Positions 24,304 through 33,053 of a stretch of 64,000 nucleotides of DNA are shown one piece after another. This stretch comes from Amycolatopsis acididurans (lineage in GTDB: Bacteria > Actinomycetota > Actinomycetes > Mycobacteriales > Pseudonocardiaceae): the NCBI RefSeq assembly GCF_012328925.1, contig NZ_JAAXLS010000001.1, positions 186,001 to 250,000 on the forward strand. The letters are read 5' to 3'. A program made the position numbers and the translations under genes. Below the pieces are notes generated by a model that was not told where the DNA came from, made no database searches, and was given only the letters and a program-made list of their open reading frames with translations. Each line of letters opens with the position of its first letter. Positions within the stretch are counted from its first letter, which is position 1.

Positions 24304-25524
24304 TCAGCGGCTGGTGGCGCGCACGTGCAGCACCAACGCGGTCAACCCCAACGCGATGATCACGCCGCCGTACGCGATCGCGGTCGGGCGCAGGCCGGCG
24401 GCCGTCGTGGCGAAGCCCGCGATCACCGCGGGCACGCTGAGCGCCAGGTACGACACCAGATAACCGACCGCGAAGAGCGCGCCGCGTTCGGCGGGCCGGG
24501 CCAGTTGCGCCAGTGAGCCGAACATCGCGAGCGCGGACGCGCCGAACCCGACGCCGGCCAGCACCGTCCCGGCGATCCCGAGTGCCACGGCGCCGGCGGC
24601 GATGCCGGCCAGCGTCACGGCCGTGCCCCCGGCGAGCAGCGACGCCCCGGTGCGCAGCACCTGCCCGGTGGGCCGCTTGCGCAGGGCGAACGTCGTGACG
24701 GCGCCGGTGCCGCACAGCGCGGTGACCACGAGGCCGCCGATCAGGTGGCTGGACAGGCCGAACACGCTCGCCGCGACCGAGGGGCCGAGCGAGAGGTAGA
24801 GCCCGCCCAGTGCCCAGGCCGCGATCATGATCGGCACCAGTGCGTAGAACCCGGCGCGGGAGTACTCGGGCACGGCCAGCCGCGGGATGAGCGACGTGGC
24901 CGCGCCCGGGCGGCGGGCCGAGGTCTCCGGCATGGCCGCGACCGCGGCGGCGGCGACGACCGTGGCGGCCAGCAGCACGGCGTAGGTCAGATGCGTGGGG
25001 GCGGGGCCGTATTCGACGAGCACCCCGCAGCCGAGCGACCCCAGGGCCAGTCCGGCCGTCGGGGTGACGCCGTTGACGACCCCGGCGCGGCCGGATGCGT
25101 GGGGCGGGTCGAGGTCGACCAGCGCGGCGCCGAGCGTGGTGATGGCCGCGCCGGTGGCGATGCCCTGCAGCAGGCGGGCGAGGTAGAGCACGGCGACGTT
25201 CCCGGCGAGCAGGAACAGCACCAGCGAGACCGCTTCGAGCGCGATCGCGGCGGCGAGCACGGGACGGCGGCCGAGGTGATCGGACAGCCTGCCCAGGACC
25301 AGCAGCGCGGCGAGCAGGCCCAGCACGTACACCGCGAACACGGCGGTGAGCGTGGTCGCCGAGAAATGCCATTGCTGCTGGTAGACGACGTAGAGCGGGG
25401 ACGGTGCGCTGGAGGCGGCGAGGAAGAGCACGATGACCGCCGCGACCGCACCGAAGGCGGTGGGGTGCGAGAGCCGTCGCGGGGCGGGATCGGCCACGAT
25501 GGCGACGGGGGAGGACTCGGACAA
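24304..25524 (-). CDS. MFS transporter
   Basis: The 406-residue protein has about 12 membrane segments and an MFS loop motif LGRLSDHLGRRPVL after helix 2. It starts with TTG at 25524, supported by AAGGAG six bases upstream. It is divergent from a tetR gene across two repeated operators, so efflux of a compound sensed by that regulator is the likely role. Confidence 0.82.
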   Translation of the reverse strand: MSESSPVAIVADPAPRRLSHPTAFGAVAAVIVLFLAASSAPSPLYVVYQQQWHFSATTLTAVFAVYVLGLLAALLVLGRLSDHLGRRPVLAAAIALEAVSLVLFLLAGNVAVLYLARLLQGIATGAAITTLGAALVDLDPPHASGRAGVVNGVTPTAGLALGSLGCGVLVEYGPAPTHLTYAVLLAATVVAAAAVAAMPETSARRPGAATSLIPRLAVPEYSRAGFYALVPIMIAAWALGGLYLSLGPSVAASVFGLSSHLIGGLVVTALCGTGAVTTFALRKRPTGQVLRTGASLLAGGTAVTLAGIAAGAVALGIAGTVLAGVGFGASALAMFGSLAQLARPAERGALFAVGYLVSYLALSVPAVIAGFATTAAGLRPTAIAYGGVIIALGLTALVLHVRATSR

Positions 25525-25536
25525 GACCAGCTCCTT

Positions 25537-25589
25537 AAAGCAACGATCAATGCTTTAGGCCACCATAGCGCAAAAGCAACGATCGATGC
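25537..25589. promoter_or_regulatory. Paired TetR-type operators
   Basis: AAAGCAACGATCAATGCTTT (25537-25556) and AAAGCAACGATCGATGC (25573-25589) share a 17-base core with one mismatch and start 36 bases apart. The first is a dyad (AAAGCA-N8-TGCTTT). They lie between the MFS gene and the divergent tetR gene, one close to each start codon. Confidence 0.65.
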
Positions 25590-25601
25590 GATAATGAGGA
25601 C

Positions 25602-26153
25602 ATGTCTGGGACAACGACGCAAGCCCGCCCAGGTGGGCGATCCGCGAGGGTGCGGGCGTCGGTGCACCGCGCGGTGCACGAACTGCTGGCCGAGGACTCC
25701 GCGGAGGCGCTGACCCTGCCGGCCGTCGCCGGTCGGGCCGGCGTGCATCCGACGACGCTGTACCGGCGGTGGGGTTCGGTGGCGGATCTGCTCAGTGACG
25801 TCGCGACCAGCCGGTTCAGCGGCGACATCGTGGTGCCCGACACCGGTTCGCTGCGCGGAGACCTCGAACGATGGGTCACCGACGTCGCCACGGACCTCGC
25901 GGACCCCGATTCGCTGGCGATCATCCGCGCCGCGGTCGGCTCCGGCCCGGAGGGTGGCTGTGCCTGCCTGACCGACCGCCACGCCCAGCTGGCGGCGATG
26001 CTCGACCGCGAACGCGCGCGGGGCGGCGAGGTGCCGGAGGTCTCTCGCGCCGCGGACGCGTTGCTCGGGCCGCTGTACTACCGCGCGGTGTTCACCGCTG
26101 AGCCGGTGGAGCCCGGCTGGGCCAAGGATCTGGTGGCGAGCCTGCTGCGCTGA
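25602..26153 (+). CDS. TetR family transcriptional regulator
   Basis: The 183-residue protein has a TetR helix-turn-helix (LTLPAVAGRAGVHPTTLYRRWGS, about residues 39-61) and a short all-helical ligand domain. A GAGGA sequence precedes the ATG. It is divergent from the MFS gene and presumably represses it through the repeated operators in the gap. Confidence 0.85.
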   Translation: MSGTTTQARPGGRSARVRASVHRAVHELLAEDSAEALTLPAVAGRAGVHPTTLYRRWGSVADLLSDVATSRFSGDIVVPDTGSLRGDLERWVTDVATDLADPDSLAIIRAAVGSGPEGGCACLTDRHAQLAAMLDRERARGGEVPEVSRAADALLGPLYYRAVFTAEPVEPGWAKDLVASLLR

Positions 26154-26193
26154 GGTGTCCGGCGGCGGGGCCCCGTTGTCGAACGGCTGGACC

Positions 26194-26226
26194 GAACATG
26201 TTCGTCACGAACATGTTCGCTATGCT
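26194..26226 (+). promoter_or_regulatory. Tandem perfect palindromes overlapping a leaderless promoter
   Basis: GAACATGTTC occurs twice (26194-26203 and 26209-26218), 15 bases apart. The -10 box TATGCT (26221-26226) follows and ends six bases before the GTG of the second tetR gene. The arrangement fits autorepression of a leaderless tetR-monooxygenase operon. Confidence 0.7.
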
Positions 26227-26232
26227 GGTTCG

Positions 26233-26916
26233 GTGACCCCACGTACCAGGCAGCCGGTGAGCCGGCGTGAGCGTCCGGCCAAGCCTGCGCTGAGCCGTGC
26301 CGGGATCGTCGAGGCGGCGCTCGGTGTGCTGCGGGCGGAGGGGCTGGAGAAGGTGACCATGCGCCGCCTGGCGCAGGAGCTGGACACCGGCCCCGCGTCC
26401 CTCTACGTCTACGTCGCCAGCACGGCCGAGCTGCACGCGGCCGTGCTGGACGAGCTGCTCGGCGAGGTCGAACTCGGCCGGCGCGGCGACGACTGGGCCG
26501 AGGCCCTGATCGCCGTGCTGGTGTCCTACACCGACGTCCTGTTCGCGCATCCGGCGCTGGCCGGCTCCGCCGTCAGCGCCCGGCCCAGCGGCCGGAACTA
26601 CTTGCGGCTGCTGGAAAAGCTCCTCGCGCTGCTCGGCGAGGGCGGGGTGCCCGACGAGCAGGCCGCGTGGGGAGTGGACCTTCTGCTGCTGGCCGCCACC
26701 GCCGTCGCCGCCGAACATTCCGCACCCGCAGGCACCGAGGACTGGGACGCGACGAGGCAGGCCGTCGAAAACGCTCCGGCCGAGACCCACCCCAGGGTGC
26801 GCGCGCTGGCGGGGCCGCTGCTGTCCGGCTCCGCCGAGGAGCGTCTGACCTGGCATTTCCGCACGCTGATCAACGGAATACGCCACACGCCGGTACCGAA
26901 GGGGGAACCATTATGA
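26233..26916 (+). CDS. TetR family regulator with TetR-class C-terminal domain
   Basis: The 227-residue protein has the helix-turn-helix VTMRRLAQELDTGPASLYVYV (about residues 43-63), and a C-terminal region (LLLLAATAVAAEHSA onward) resembling the tetracycline-repressor C domain. The GTG at 26233 is preferred because a TATGCT -10 box ends six bases before it. Its stop codon overlaps the ATG of the following TetX-like monooxygenase (TTATGA), so the two are translationally coupled. Confidence 0.85.
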   Translation: MTPRTRQPVSRRERPAKPALSRAGIVEAALGVLRAEGLEKVTMRRLAQELDTGPASLYVYVASTAELHAAVLDELLGEVELGRRGDDWAEALIAVLVSYTDVLFAHPALAGSAVSARPSGRNYLRLLEKLLALLGEGGVPDEQAAWGVDLLLLAATAVAAEHSAPAGTEDWDATRQAVENAPAETHPRVRALAGPLLSGSAEERLTWHFRTLINGIRHTPVPKGEPL

Positions 26917-28043
26917 CCGTCCACCATCCGATCGTCATCGTCGGCGGCGGGCTCGGCGGCCTCACGCTCGCCCGTGTCCTGCACGTCAACGGCATCGACG
27001 CGCCCGTTTTCGAGCTGGAGGCCTCGCCGCAGGCCCGCACCCAGGGCGGCATGCTCGACATCCACGAGGAATCCGGCCAGGCCGCGCTGCGGGCCGCCCG
27101 CCTGCACGACGAGTTCCGGCGGCTCGTGCACACCGGCGGCGAGGCGCTGCACGTCGCCGACCCGCGGGGCGTGCTCGTGCTGACCGAGGAGGACGACGGC
27201 ACCGGCGAGCGCCCCGAAATCGACCGCGGGCAGCTGCGAGACCTGCTGCTCGGCTCGCTGCCGCCCGGCGCCGTCCGCTGGGGCGGGAAACTCGCCGGCG
27301 TGCGCGCACTCGGCGGCGGCAGGCACGAGCTGAGCTTCGCCGACGGCGCCGTCGTCACCACCGGCCTGCTCGTCGGCGCCGACGGTGCCTGGTCGCGGGT
27401 GCGGCCGCTGGTCTCGGACGCCTCGCCCGGCTACACCGGGATTTCGTTCGTGGAAACCGATCTGCTCGAACCCGGCGCGCGGCATCCGGCGAGTGCGGCC
27501 CTGGTCGGCGACGGGATGTTCATCTGCCTCGGGCACGGCAAGGGCTTCCTCGGCCACCGCGAGTCCGACGGCAGCCTGCACATCTACACCGCGCTCAAGA
27601 TCGACGAGGACTGGCTCGAGGGCATCGACTTCACCGACACCGAGACCGCGAAGAAGGCCGTCCTCGGCCACTTCGAGGGCTGGGACGGCGCGTTGCGCGC
27701 GTTCATCGCCGACGCCGACGGCCCGCTGGTGCCGCGCCGGATCAACGCGCTGCCGGTGGGACACCGCTGGGATCGCGTCCCGGGAGTGACCCTGCTCGGC
27801 GACGCCGCCCACCTGATGTCGCCGTTCGCGGGGGAGGGCGCGAACCTCGCGATGCTCGACGCCGCCCAGCTGGGCACGGCGCTCGCGGCCCACCCCGGCG
27901 ACATCGAAACCGCGCTGGAGGCCTACGAGCAGGCGCTGTTCCCGCGCAGCGAGCGGTCCGCGGCCGAATCCGCCGCCAACCTCGAGATGATGTTCGGGGA
28001 CAACGCGCTCGCGGCGCTGGTGGAGCAGTTCAGCGCGCGGTGA
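26913..28043 (+). CDS. FAD-dependent monooxygenase, TetX-like
   Basis: The 376-residue flavoprotein has the N-terminal FAD motif GGGLGGLTLARVL, the NADPH/FAD motif near LLVGADGAWSRVRP and the ribose motif GVTLLGDAAHLMSPFAGEGAN. Together with the QGGMLDIHEESGQ segment this resembles TetX/tetracycline-destructase-like and related aromatic hydroxylases. It is coupled to a TetR regulator with a tetracycline-repressor-like C domain, so oxidative inactivation of a polyketide antibiotic is a reasonable inference, but the substrate is unproven. Confidence 0.8.
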   Translation: MTVHHPIVIVGGGLGGLTLARVLHVNGIDAPVFELEASPQARTQGGMLDIHEESGQAALRAARLHDEFRRLVHTGGEALHVADPRGVLVLTEEDDGTGERPEIDRGQLRDLLLGSLPPGAVRWGGKLAGVRALGGGRHELSFADGAVVTTGLLVGADGAWSRVRPLVSDASPGYTGISFVETDLLEPGARHPASAALVGDGMFICLGHGKGFLGHRESDGSLHIYTALKIDEDWLEGIDFTDTETAKKAVLGHFEGWDGALRAFIADADGPLVPRRINALPVGHRWDRVPGVTLLGDAAHLMSPFAGEGANLAMLDAAQLGTALAAHPGDIETALEAYEQALFPRSERSAAESAANLEMMFGDNALAALVEQFSAR

Positions 28044-28084
28044 GAATGGGCCCGTTCGCGATCTGCCGGACCGGCTGACGACGA

Positions 28085-28948
28085 TCAACGGGACTGGGGC
28101 AGCTTCGTCGTGCCCGGTCGCCGCCTGGGCGCCGAGGGCGGTGGCACCACGGGACCGATGTCGCCGTCCGGGGCCTGGTCCAGGTCCACGATCACCGGCG
28201 CGTGGTCGCTGGGCCCGGTGCCCTTGCGCGCGTGCCGGTCCACCCACGCGGCCCGCACGCGCGAGGCCACAGGAGCCGACGCGAGCACCAGGTCGATGCG
28301 CATCCCCAGATCCTGGTGGAACATCCCGGCGCGGTAGTCCCAGTAGGTGAACACGCGTTCGGCCGGCCAGCGATCGCGCACGACGTCGCGCAGGCCGAGG
28401 CCCAGCAGATCGCCGAGCGCGGCGCGTTCGGCCGGGGTCACGTGGGTGTGACCCTCGTACGCCGCGGGATCGAACACGTCGGCGTCGGCGGGTGCGATGT
28501 TCATGTCGCCGCACACGACCGCCGCGTCCGGCCCGACGCCCACGACGTCGCGCAACGCCGCCAGCCAGGCCAGTTTGTACCGGTAGTGCTCGGAGTCCGG
28601 GGTACGCCCGTTCGGCACGTACACCGAGTGCACCCGCACGCCGTCGCAGGTCGCGGCGACGGCGCGGGCCTCCGGATGCGGGAAGCCGGGCGCCCCAGCC
28701 AGCCCCGTCACCACGTCCTCCAGCCCCACCCTGGACAGGATCGCCACGCCGTTCCAGCGTCCCTCGCCGTGGGCGGCGACCTCGTACCCGCGCCGGGCCA
28801 GCTCGTCACCGAGCAGTTCGGCGAACGCGTCGTCGGCGAGCTTGGTCTCCTGCAGGCACACGACGTCGGGCCGCCGCTGGTCCAGCCACGGCAGCAACCG
28901 GGGCAGCCGCTGCTTGACGGAGTTCACGTTCCACGTCGTCACGCGCAC
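28085..28948 (-). CDS. xthA: Exodeoxyribonuclease III
   Basis: The 287-residue exonuclease/endonuclease/phosphatase-fold protein has TTWNVNSVKQRLPRL at the N-terminus, the metal ligand in CLQETKL, VCGDMNIAPADAD and the late GPSDHAPVIVDLD, all hallmarks of exonuclease III (apurinic/apyrimidinic repair). A basic proline-rich tail of about 30 residues follows the domain. The GTG at 28948 has no ribosome binding site, but TACCGT ends six bases upstream, so the transcript is probably leaderless. Confidence 0.88.
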   Translation of the reverse strand: MRVTTWNVNSVKQRLPRLLPWLDQRRPDVVCLQETKLADDAFAELLGDELARRGYEVAAHGEGRWNGVAILSRVGLEDVVTGLAGAPGFPHPEARAVAATCDGVRVHSVYVPNGRTPDSEHYRYKLAWLAALRDVVGVGPDAAVVCGDMNIAPADADVFDPAAYEGHTHVTPAERAALGDLLGLGLRDVVRDRWPAERVFTYWDYRAGMFHQDLGMRIDLVLASAPVASRVRAAWVDRHARKGTGPSDHAPVIVDLDQAPDGDIGPVVPPPSAPRRRPGTTKLPQSR

Positions 28949-28993
28949 GTTTTCACGGTAGCGCCCGATTGGCTTGCGAGCGCCAGAATGTGT

Positions 28994-29024
28994 GTTACCG
29001 TTGGTAACTGTAAACCTTGGTAAC
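28994..29024. promoter_or_regulatory. Tandem GTTACC-type palindromes
   Basis: GTTACCGTTGGTAAC (28994-29008) is a perfect 6-3-6 inverted repeat. GTAAACCTTGGTAAC (29010-29024) is a degenerate second copy 16 bases downstream. They sit upstream of the diiron oxygenase/FprB operon and are probably TetR-type operators; no regulator gene is adjacent. Confidence 0.65.
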
Positions 29025-29051
29025 AGGCAATCGGGTGTCAGGAGCGAAGCC

Positions 29052-29966
29052 ATGACCAGCGTCGACACGCACCGCGCGGACGCCGACCAGCCCGACCGTG
29101 AGTCGATGGCCCGCAGGCTGCTGGACTCGTCGGAGACGTTGTCCTACGACCCCGTGGCGGAGGTCGACTGGGACACCCCGCTCGACACGAGCTACCACGG
29201 GGCGAGCCCGGAGTGGAGCACGCTGTACGGCACGTCCTACTGGGACGACATGACGGCCGAGCAGCAGCGCGAGCTGACCCGCCAGGAGGCCGCGTCCGTC
29301 GCGAGCACCGGTATCTGGTTCGAGATGATCCTGCAGCAGATGGTGTTGCGCGACTTCTACGCCAAGGACCCGACCGACCCCGCGTTCCAGTGGGCGCTGA
29401 CCGAGATCGCCGACGAGTGCCGGCACTCGATCATGTTCGCCCGCGGCGCGGCCAAGCTGCGCGCACCCGCCTACCGGCCGCGGCGGATCGCGGTCGAGCT
29501 GGGCCGCTTCTTCAAGAGCACCGCCACCGGCGAGGCGGCCTACGCGGCGATCCTCGTCGCCGAAGAGGTCCTCGACGTGATGCAGCGCGACTGGATGCGC
29601 GACGAGCGCGTGGTGCCGTTCGTGCGCACCATCAACAACATCCACGTGGTCGAGGAGTCGCGGCACATGAAGTTCGCCCGCGAGGAGACCCGTGAGCGGC
29701 TCAAGGGCGCGGGGCGGCTGCGCAAGCAGTACAACGCGCTCGTGGTGTCCATCGCCGCGTACTACATCGTGAGCAGCATGGTCAACCGCGACGTCTACGC
29801 CAACGCCGGACTCGACCCGGAGCGCGCCATCCGCGAGGCCAAGGCCAACGAGCACCACAAGTCGATGCTGCGGTCCAGCTGTGCGGGGCTGATGGAGTTC
29901 CTCGACTCCGCGGGCCTGCTGACCAAGGCGTCGATGCACTTCTACAAGCGCGCCAACCTCATCTGA
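29052..29966 (+). CDS. AurF-like diiron oxygenase
   Basis: The 304-residue helical protein has iron-ligand motifs of the AurF (p-aminobenzoate N-oxygenase) family: a helix with IWFEMILQQ, DECRHSIMF, LVAEEVLDVMQ and VVEESRHMKFAREE, supplying the expected Glu and His ligands. It is like the conserved mycobacterial protein encoded beside fprB. The ATG at 29052 follows AGGAG. Only four bases separate it from the downstream ferredoxin/NADPH reductase gene, its probable electron donor. Known members N-oxygenate arylamines; the natural substrate here is unknown. Confidence 0.83.
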   Translation: MTSVDTHRADADQPDRESMARRLLDSSETLSYDPVAEVDWDTPLDTSYHGASPEWSTLYGTSYWDDMTAEQQRELTRQEAASVASTGIWFEMILQQMVLRDFYAKDPTDPAFQWALTEIADECRHSIMFARGAAKLRAPAYRPRRIAVELGRFFKSTATGEAAYAAILVAEEVLDVMQRDWMRDERVVPFVRTINNIHVVEESRHMKFAREETRERLKGAGRLRKQYNALVVSIAAYYIVSSMVNRDVYANAGLDPERAIREAKANEHHKSMLRSSCAGLMEFLDSAGLLTKASMHFYKRANLI

Positions 29967-29970
29967 CGCC

Positions 29971-31476
29971 ATGGCCTTCGCGATCACCCAGACCTGCTGC
30001 AACGACGCGTCGTGCGTCTCGGTGTGCCCGGTCAACTGCATTCATCCGACGCCGGACGAGCCCGACTTCGGCACCACCGAGATGCTCTACGTCGATCCGC
30101 GCACCTGCATCGACTGCGGCGCGTGCGCCGACGCGTGCCCGGTCGACGCGATCTTCCCGGTGGAAAGCCTCACCGGGCCACTGCGGGAGTACGCCGACCT
30201 CAACGCCGGCTACTACGCCGGACGGGATCCGCTGGCCGAGGCCGCCGATCCCGCGCCGAACTTCCACGCGTGGGGCCCGCCGGTGTTCACCCGCGTCATC
30301 CCGGGCGACTTCCCCGCGCCGGAGGTCGCCGTGGTCGGCACCGGGCCCGCCGGCATGTACGCCGTGCAGGACCTGCTGCTGCACACCAGCGCCACGGTCA
30401 CGCTGATCGACCGGCTGCCCGTCGCGGGCGGTCTCGTGCGATACGGCGTCGCGCCGGATCACCCGTCCACGAAGAAGATCGGCGAGACGTTCGCGCGGTT
30501 CCACAACCACCCCCGGCTGCGCCTGCGGCTCGGCGTCGAGGTGGGCAGGGACGTCACGGTGGACGAACTGGCGGCGCAGCACGACGCGGTGATCTACGCC
30601 GTCGGTGCGTCCTCGGCGCGGCGGCTGGGTATCGCGGGCGAAGACCTGCCGGGCAGCCTCGCCGCCACCGACGTGGTGGCCTGGTACAACGGCCATCCCG
30701 ACGTGGACCCGCGCTCGGTCGACCTGTCGGCGGAGCGGGTGGTCGTGGTGGGCAACGGGAACGTCGCGCTGGACGTGGCGCGGATCCTGACCACGGACCC
30801 GGCCTCGCTGGAAGGCACGTCGATCTCGCCGGAGGCGCTGGCGCTGCTGAAGTCGAGCAAGGTCCGCGAGGTCGTGCTGCTCGGGCGGCGCGGTCCGGAC
30901 GCGGCCGCGTGCACCAGGCCCGAACTGCTCGCGCTCGCCCGGCACGAGGACATCGACCTCGTGGTCGACACGCACGACCCGCGCGTTGCCGAGACGATCG
31001 ACGCCGCCGCCCCGGCGGACAAGGCGGGACTGCTCAAGGACGTGGTCCACGAGACCGTGGACTGGTCGGCCCCGCCGGCACACCAGCGGCGGCGCATCGT
31101 GCTGCGGTTCCACTCGGCGCCGCAGGAGATCCTCGGCGACGGCCAGGTGCGGGCGTTGCGCGTCAGCGGCTCCGGCGGCGACGTGGAGATCCCCGCGGGA
31201 CAGGTGATCCGCGCGGTCGGTTACCGCGGCAAACCGGTGCCGGGACTGCCTTTCGACGACGATCGCGGTGTCGTGCCGAACTCCGCCGGGCGCGTCGAGG
31301 GACGGCCGGGAGCCTATGTCGTCGGGTGGATCAAACGAGGGCCCTCGGGCGGCATCGGCGCCAACAAGACGTGCGCCGAGGAAACCGTCGGCGCGCTGAT
31401 CGACGATATCGTCGAGGGCCGGATCAGTGTCCGTGGAAAGCCTCGGCGAGCCACCAGGAGCCTCCGTCGTCGGTGA
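29971..31476 (+). CDS. fprB: Ferredoxin-fused NADPH:ferredoxin/adrenodoxin reductase, FprB-like
   Basis: The 501-residue protein has an N-terminal 7Fe-type ferredoxin domain (residues 1-60; Cys cluster TCCNDASCVSVCPVNCIH and CIDCGACADACPVDAI) fused to an FAD/NADPH adrenodoxin-reductase domain (VVGTGPAGMYAVQDL, GGLVRYGVAPDHPSTKK, VVVGNGNVALDVARIL). This is the FprB architecture. It shuttles electrons from NADPH through FAD to iron-sulfur clusters, very likely for the adjacent diiron oxygenase. Its last 53 bases overlap the convergent TPP-enzyme gene, giving an unusual Arg-rich tail. Confidence 0.87.
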   Translation: MAFAITQTCCNDASCVSVCPVNCIHPTPDEPDFGTTEMLYVDPRTCIDCGACADACPVDAIFPVESLTGPLREYADLNAGYYAGRDPLAEAADPAPNFHAWGPPVFTRVIPGDFPAPEVAVVGTGPAGMYAVQDLLLHTSATVTLIDRLPVAGGLVRYGVAPDHPSTKKIGETFARFHNHPRLRLRLGVEVGRDVTVDELAAQHDAVIYAVGASSARRLGIAGEDLPGSLAATDVVAWYNGHPDVDPRSVDLSAERVVVVGNGNVALDVARILTTDPASLEGTSISPEALALLKSSKVREVVLLGRRGPDAAACTRPELLALARHEDIDLVVDTHDPRVAETIDAAAPADKAGLLKDVVHETVDWSAPPAHQRRRIVLRFHSAPQEILGDGQVRALRVSGSGGDVEIPAGQVIRAVGYRGKPVPGLPFDDDRGVVPNSAGRVEGRPGAYVVGWIKRGPSGGIGANKTCAEETVGALIDDIVEGRISVRGKPRRATRSLRRR

Positions 31477-33052
31477 TCTTCGCGTCGATCACGAGCGGGG
31501 CGTCGCGAGGGCCCTCGAGCCAGTCGCGCACCCCGGCCAGATCGGCGAGCGTGCGCACGGTCAGGCCCGTACAGCCGAAGCCGCGGGCGATCGCGGCGGC
31601 GTCGGTCGGCGGGAAGCGGACCGTGCTGTGGTCGCCGTCGAAGTGGTGCACCTCGGCGCCGTAGGCGGCGTCGTGGTAGACGATCACCACGAGCGGCAGG
31701 CGGAGCCGGACCGCGGTCTCCAGTTCCGCGAGCGCCATGTGGAACCCGCCGTCGCCCAGCGCGGCCACGCCCAGCCTGCCCGGCTGGGCCAGCGTCGCGC
31801 CGAGCGCGGTGGCCAGTCCCAGCCCGATCGACTGGAACGCCTGGGTGAAGCAGAAACCGAACTCGTCGGGCACCGACAGGTAGGCGCTGGGATAGCCCAT
31901 GAAGTTGCCGGAATCGACCGACACCACGCGCTTGGCGGGCAGTATCCGGTCCAGTTCCGCGGTCAGCGTGCGGGGATCGACGCGGTCCACTGTGGACTCG
32001 TCGGTGTAGTCGGCCGCGGACCAGCGGCCCCGTTCGGCGATCCGGTCGCGGAGCTCGGGGGAGCGGTAGCCGGGTGACATCCGGTCGCCGAGGGCTGTGC
32101 GCACCGCGGCCGCGGTGGCCGCGCAGTCGCCGTGCACGCCCACGTCGACCGGCCGGTGCGCGCCGAGCGCGCCGCGCTCCACGTCGATCTGCGCGAGCCG
32201 CGCGCCGGGGCCGATCAGCTTGCCCTGCCGGGTGGTCCACCGGTTGAGCACGCAGCCCCAGCCCACGACGAGGTCCGCGTCCCGGATCAGCGAAGCGGCC
32301 AGCGGCGAGGAGAACCCGCCGGAAATGCCCAGCGACCACGGATCGTCGTGGAACAGCCCGTTGGCGACGGCGGAGGTCGCCAGCAGCGCGCCGCACGCAT
32401 CCGCGAGCGCCCGGATCTCCCGCGCCGCCGCTCGCGCGCCGCGCCCGGCCACGAACACCGGGCGCTCGGCCGCGGCGATGAGCCCGGCGAGTGCCGCGAC
32501 GTCGCCGGAACCGGGCCGTGGCAGGGAAGGCGGGCGCGCCTGCGGCACCTGGTCCGGCTCGGCGACCTGCGCCGACTGGACGTCCAGGGGCAGGTTCAGC
32601 ACGACGGTGCGCCGTTCGTGCAGTGCCGTGGTGTAGGCGCGCACGGTGTCGGACACGGCCGTTTCGGGGCTCCACACGCGTTCGGGCACCGCGCCCACCG
32701 AGCGGGCCAGCGCGTCCTGGTCGATGCGGAAGTTGTTGAGCGGATCGGATGCCGGGGTGTCCGCGGTCAGCACGAGCAGCGGCGTGCGGCTCTTGGCGGC
32801 CTCGCCGATGCCGGTGACGGCGTTGGTGAGCCCGCAGCCCTGGTGCGTCGAGACGATCGCGACGCGCCCGCTCATCCGTGCGTACGCGTCGGCCGCCGTG
32901 GCCGCGCCGCCCTCGTGCCGCGTCGCGTAGAACCGCGCCCCGCCCGCGCGCAGGGCGTTGGTGACGTGGAAGTTCCCGCTGCCGACGACCCCGAACACCG
33001 GTCCGGCCCCGAGTCGCGCCAGCACCCGGCCGACGACCTCCGCGACGAGCAC
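31424..33052 (-). CDS. Thiamine-pyrophosphate enzyme of unknown substrate (acetolactate-synthase-like)
   Basis: The 542-residue ThDP enzyme has the N-terminal pyrimidine-binding domain with the activating Glu in TRHEGGAATAADAYARM, a central Rossmann domain, and the ThDP motif ALGDGGFHMALAELET with YHDAAYGAEVHHF. The usual Asn-Asn pair after GDG is replaced by HDAAYG. It could be a decarboxylase, carboligase or C-C hydrolase; acetolactate synthase itself is unlikely without a regulatory subunit. The GTG start lies one base after the stop of the cyclase-family gene, so both act in one pathway. Confidence 0.78.
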   Translation of the reverse strand: MLVAEVVGRVLARLGAGPVFGVVGSGNFHVTNALRAGGARFYATRHEGGAATAADAYARMSGRVAIVSTHQGCGLTNAVTGIGEAAKSRTPLLVLTADTPASDPLNNFRIDQDALARSVGAVPERVWSPETAVSDTVRAYTTALHERRTVVLNLPLDVQSAQVAEPDQVPQARPPSLPRPGSGDVAALAGLIAAAERPVFVAGRGARAAAREIRALADACGALLATSAVANGLFHDDPWSLGISGGFSSPLAASLIRDADLVVGWGCVLNRWTTRQGKLIGPGARLAQIDVERGALGAHRPVDVGVHGDCAATAAAVRTALGDRMSPGYRSPELRDRIAERGRWSAADYTDESTVDRVDPRTLTAELDRILPAKRVVSVDSGNFMGYPSAYLSVPDEFGFCFTQAFQSIGLGLATALGATLAQPGRLGVAALGDGGFHMALAELETAVRLRLPLVVIVYHDAAYGAEVHHFDGDHSTVRFPPTDAAAIARGFGCTGLTVRTLADLAGVRDWLEGPRDAPLVIDAKITDDGGSWWLAEAFHGH

Positions 33053-33053
33053 G

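Noticed and set aside
31424..33052. Annotation of the TPP enzyme as acetolactate synthase
   Set aside because: No regulatory subunit or branched-chain genes nearby, and the cofactor motif lacks the usual Asn-Asn; only the superfamily can be supported.
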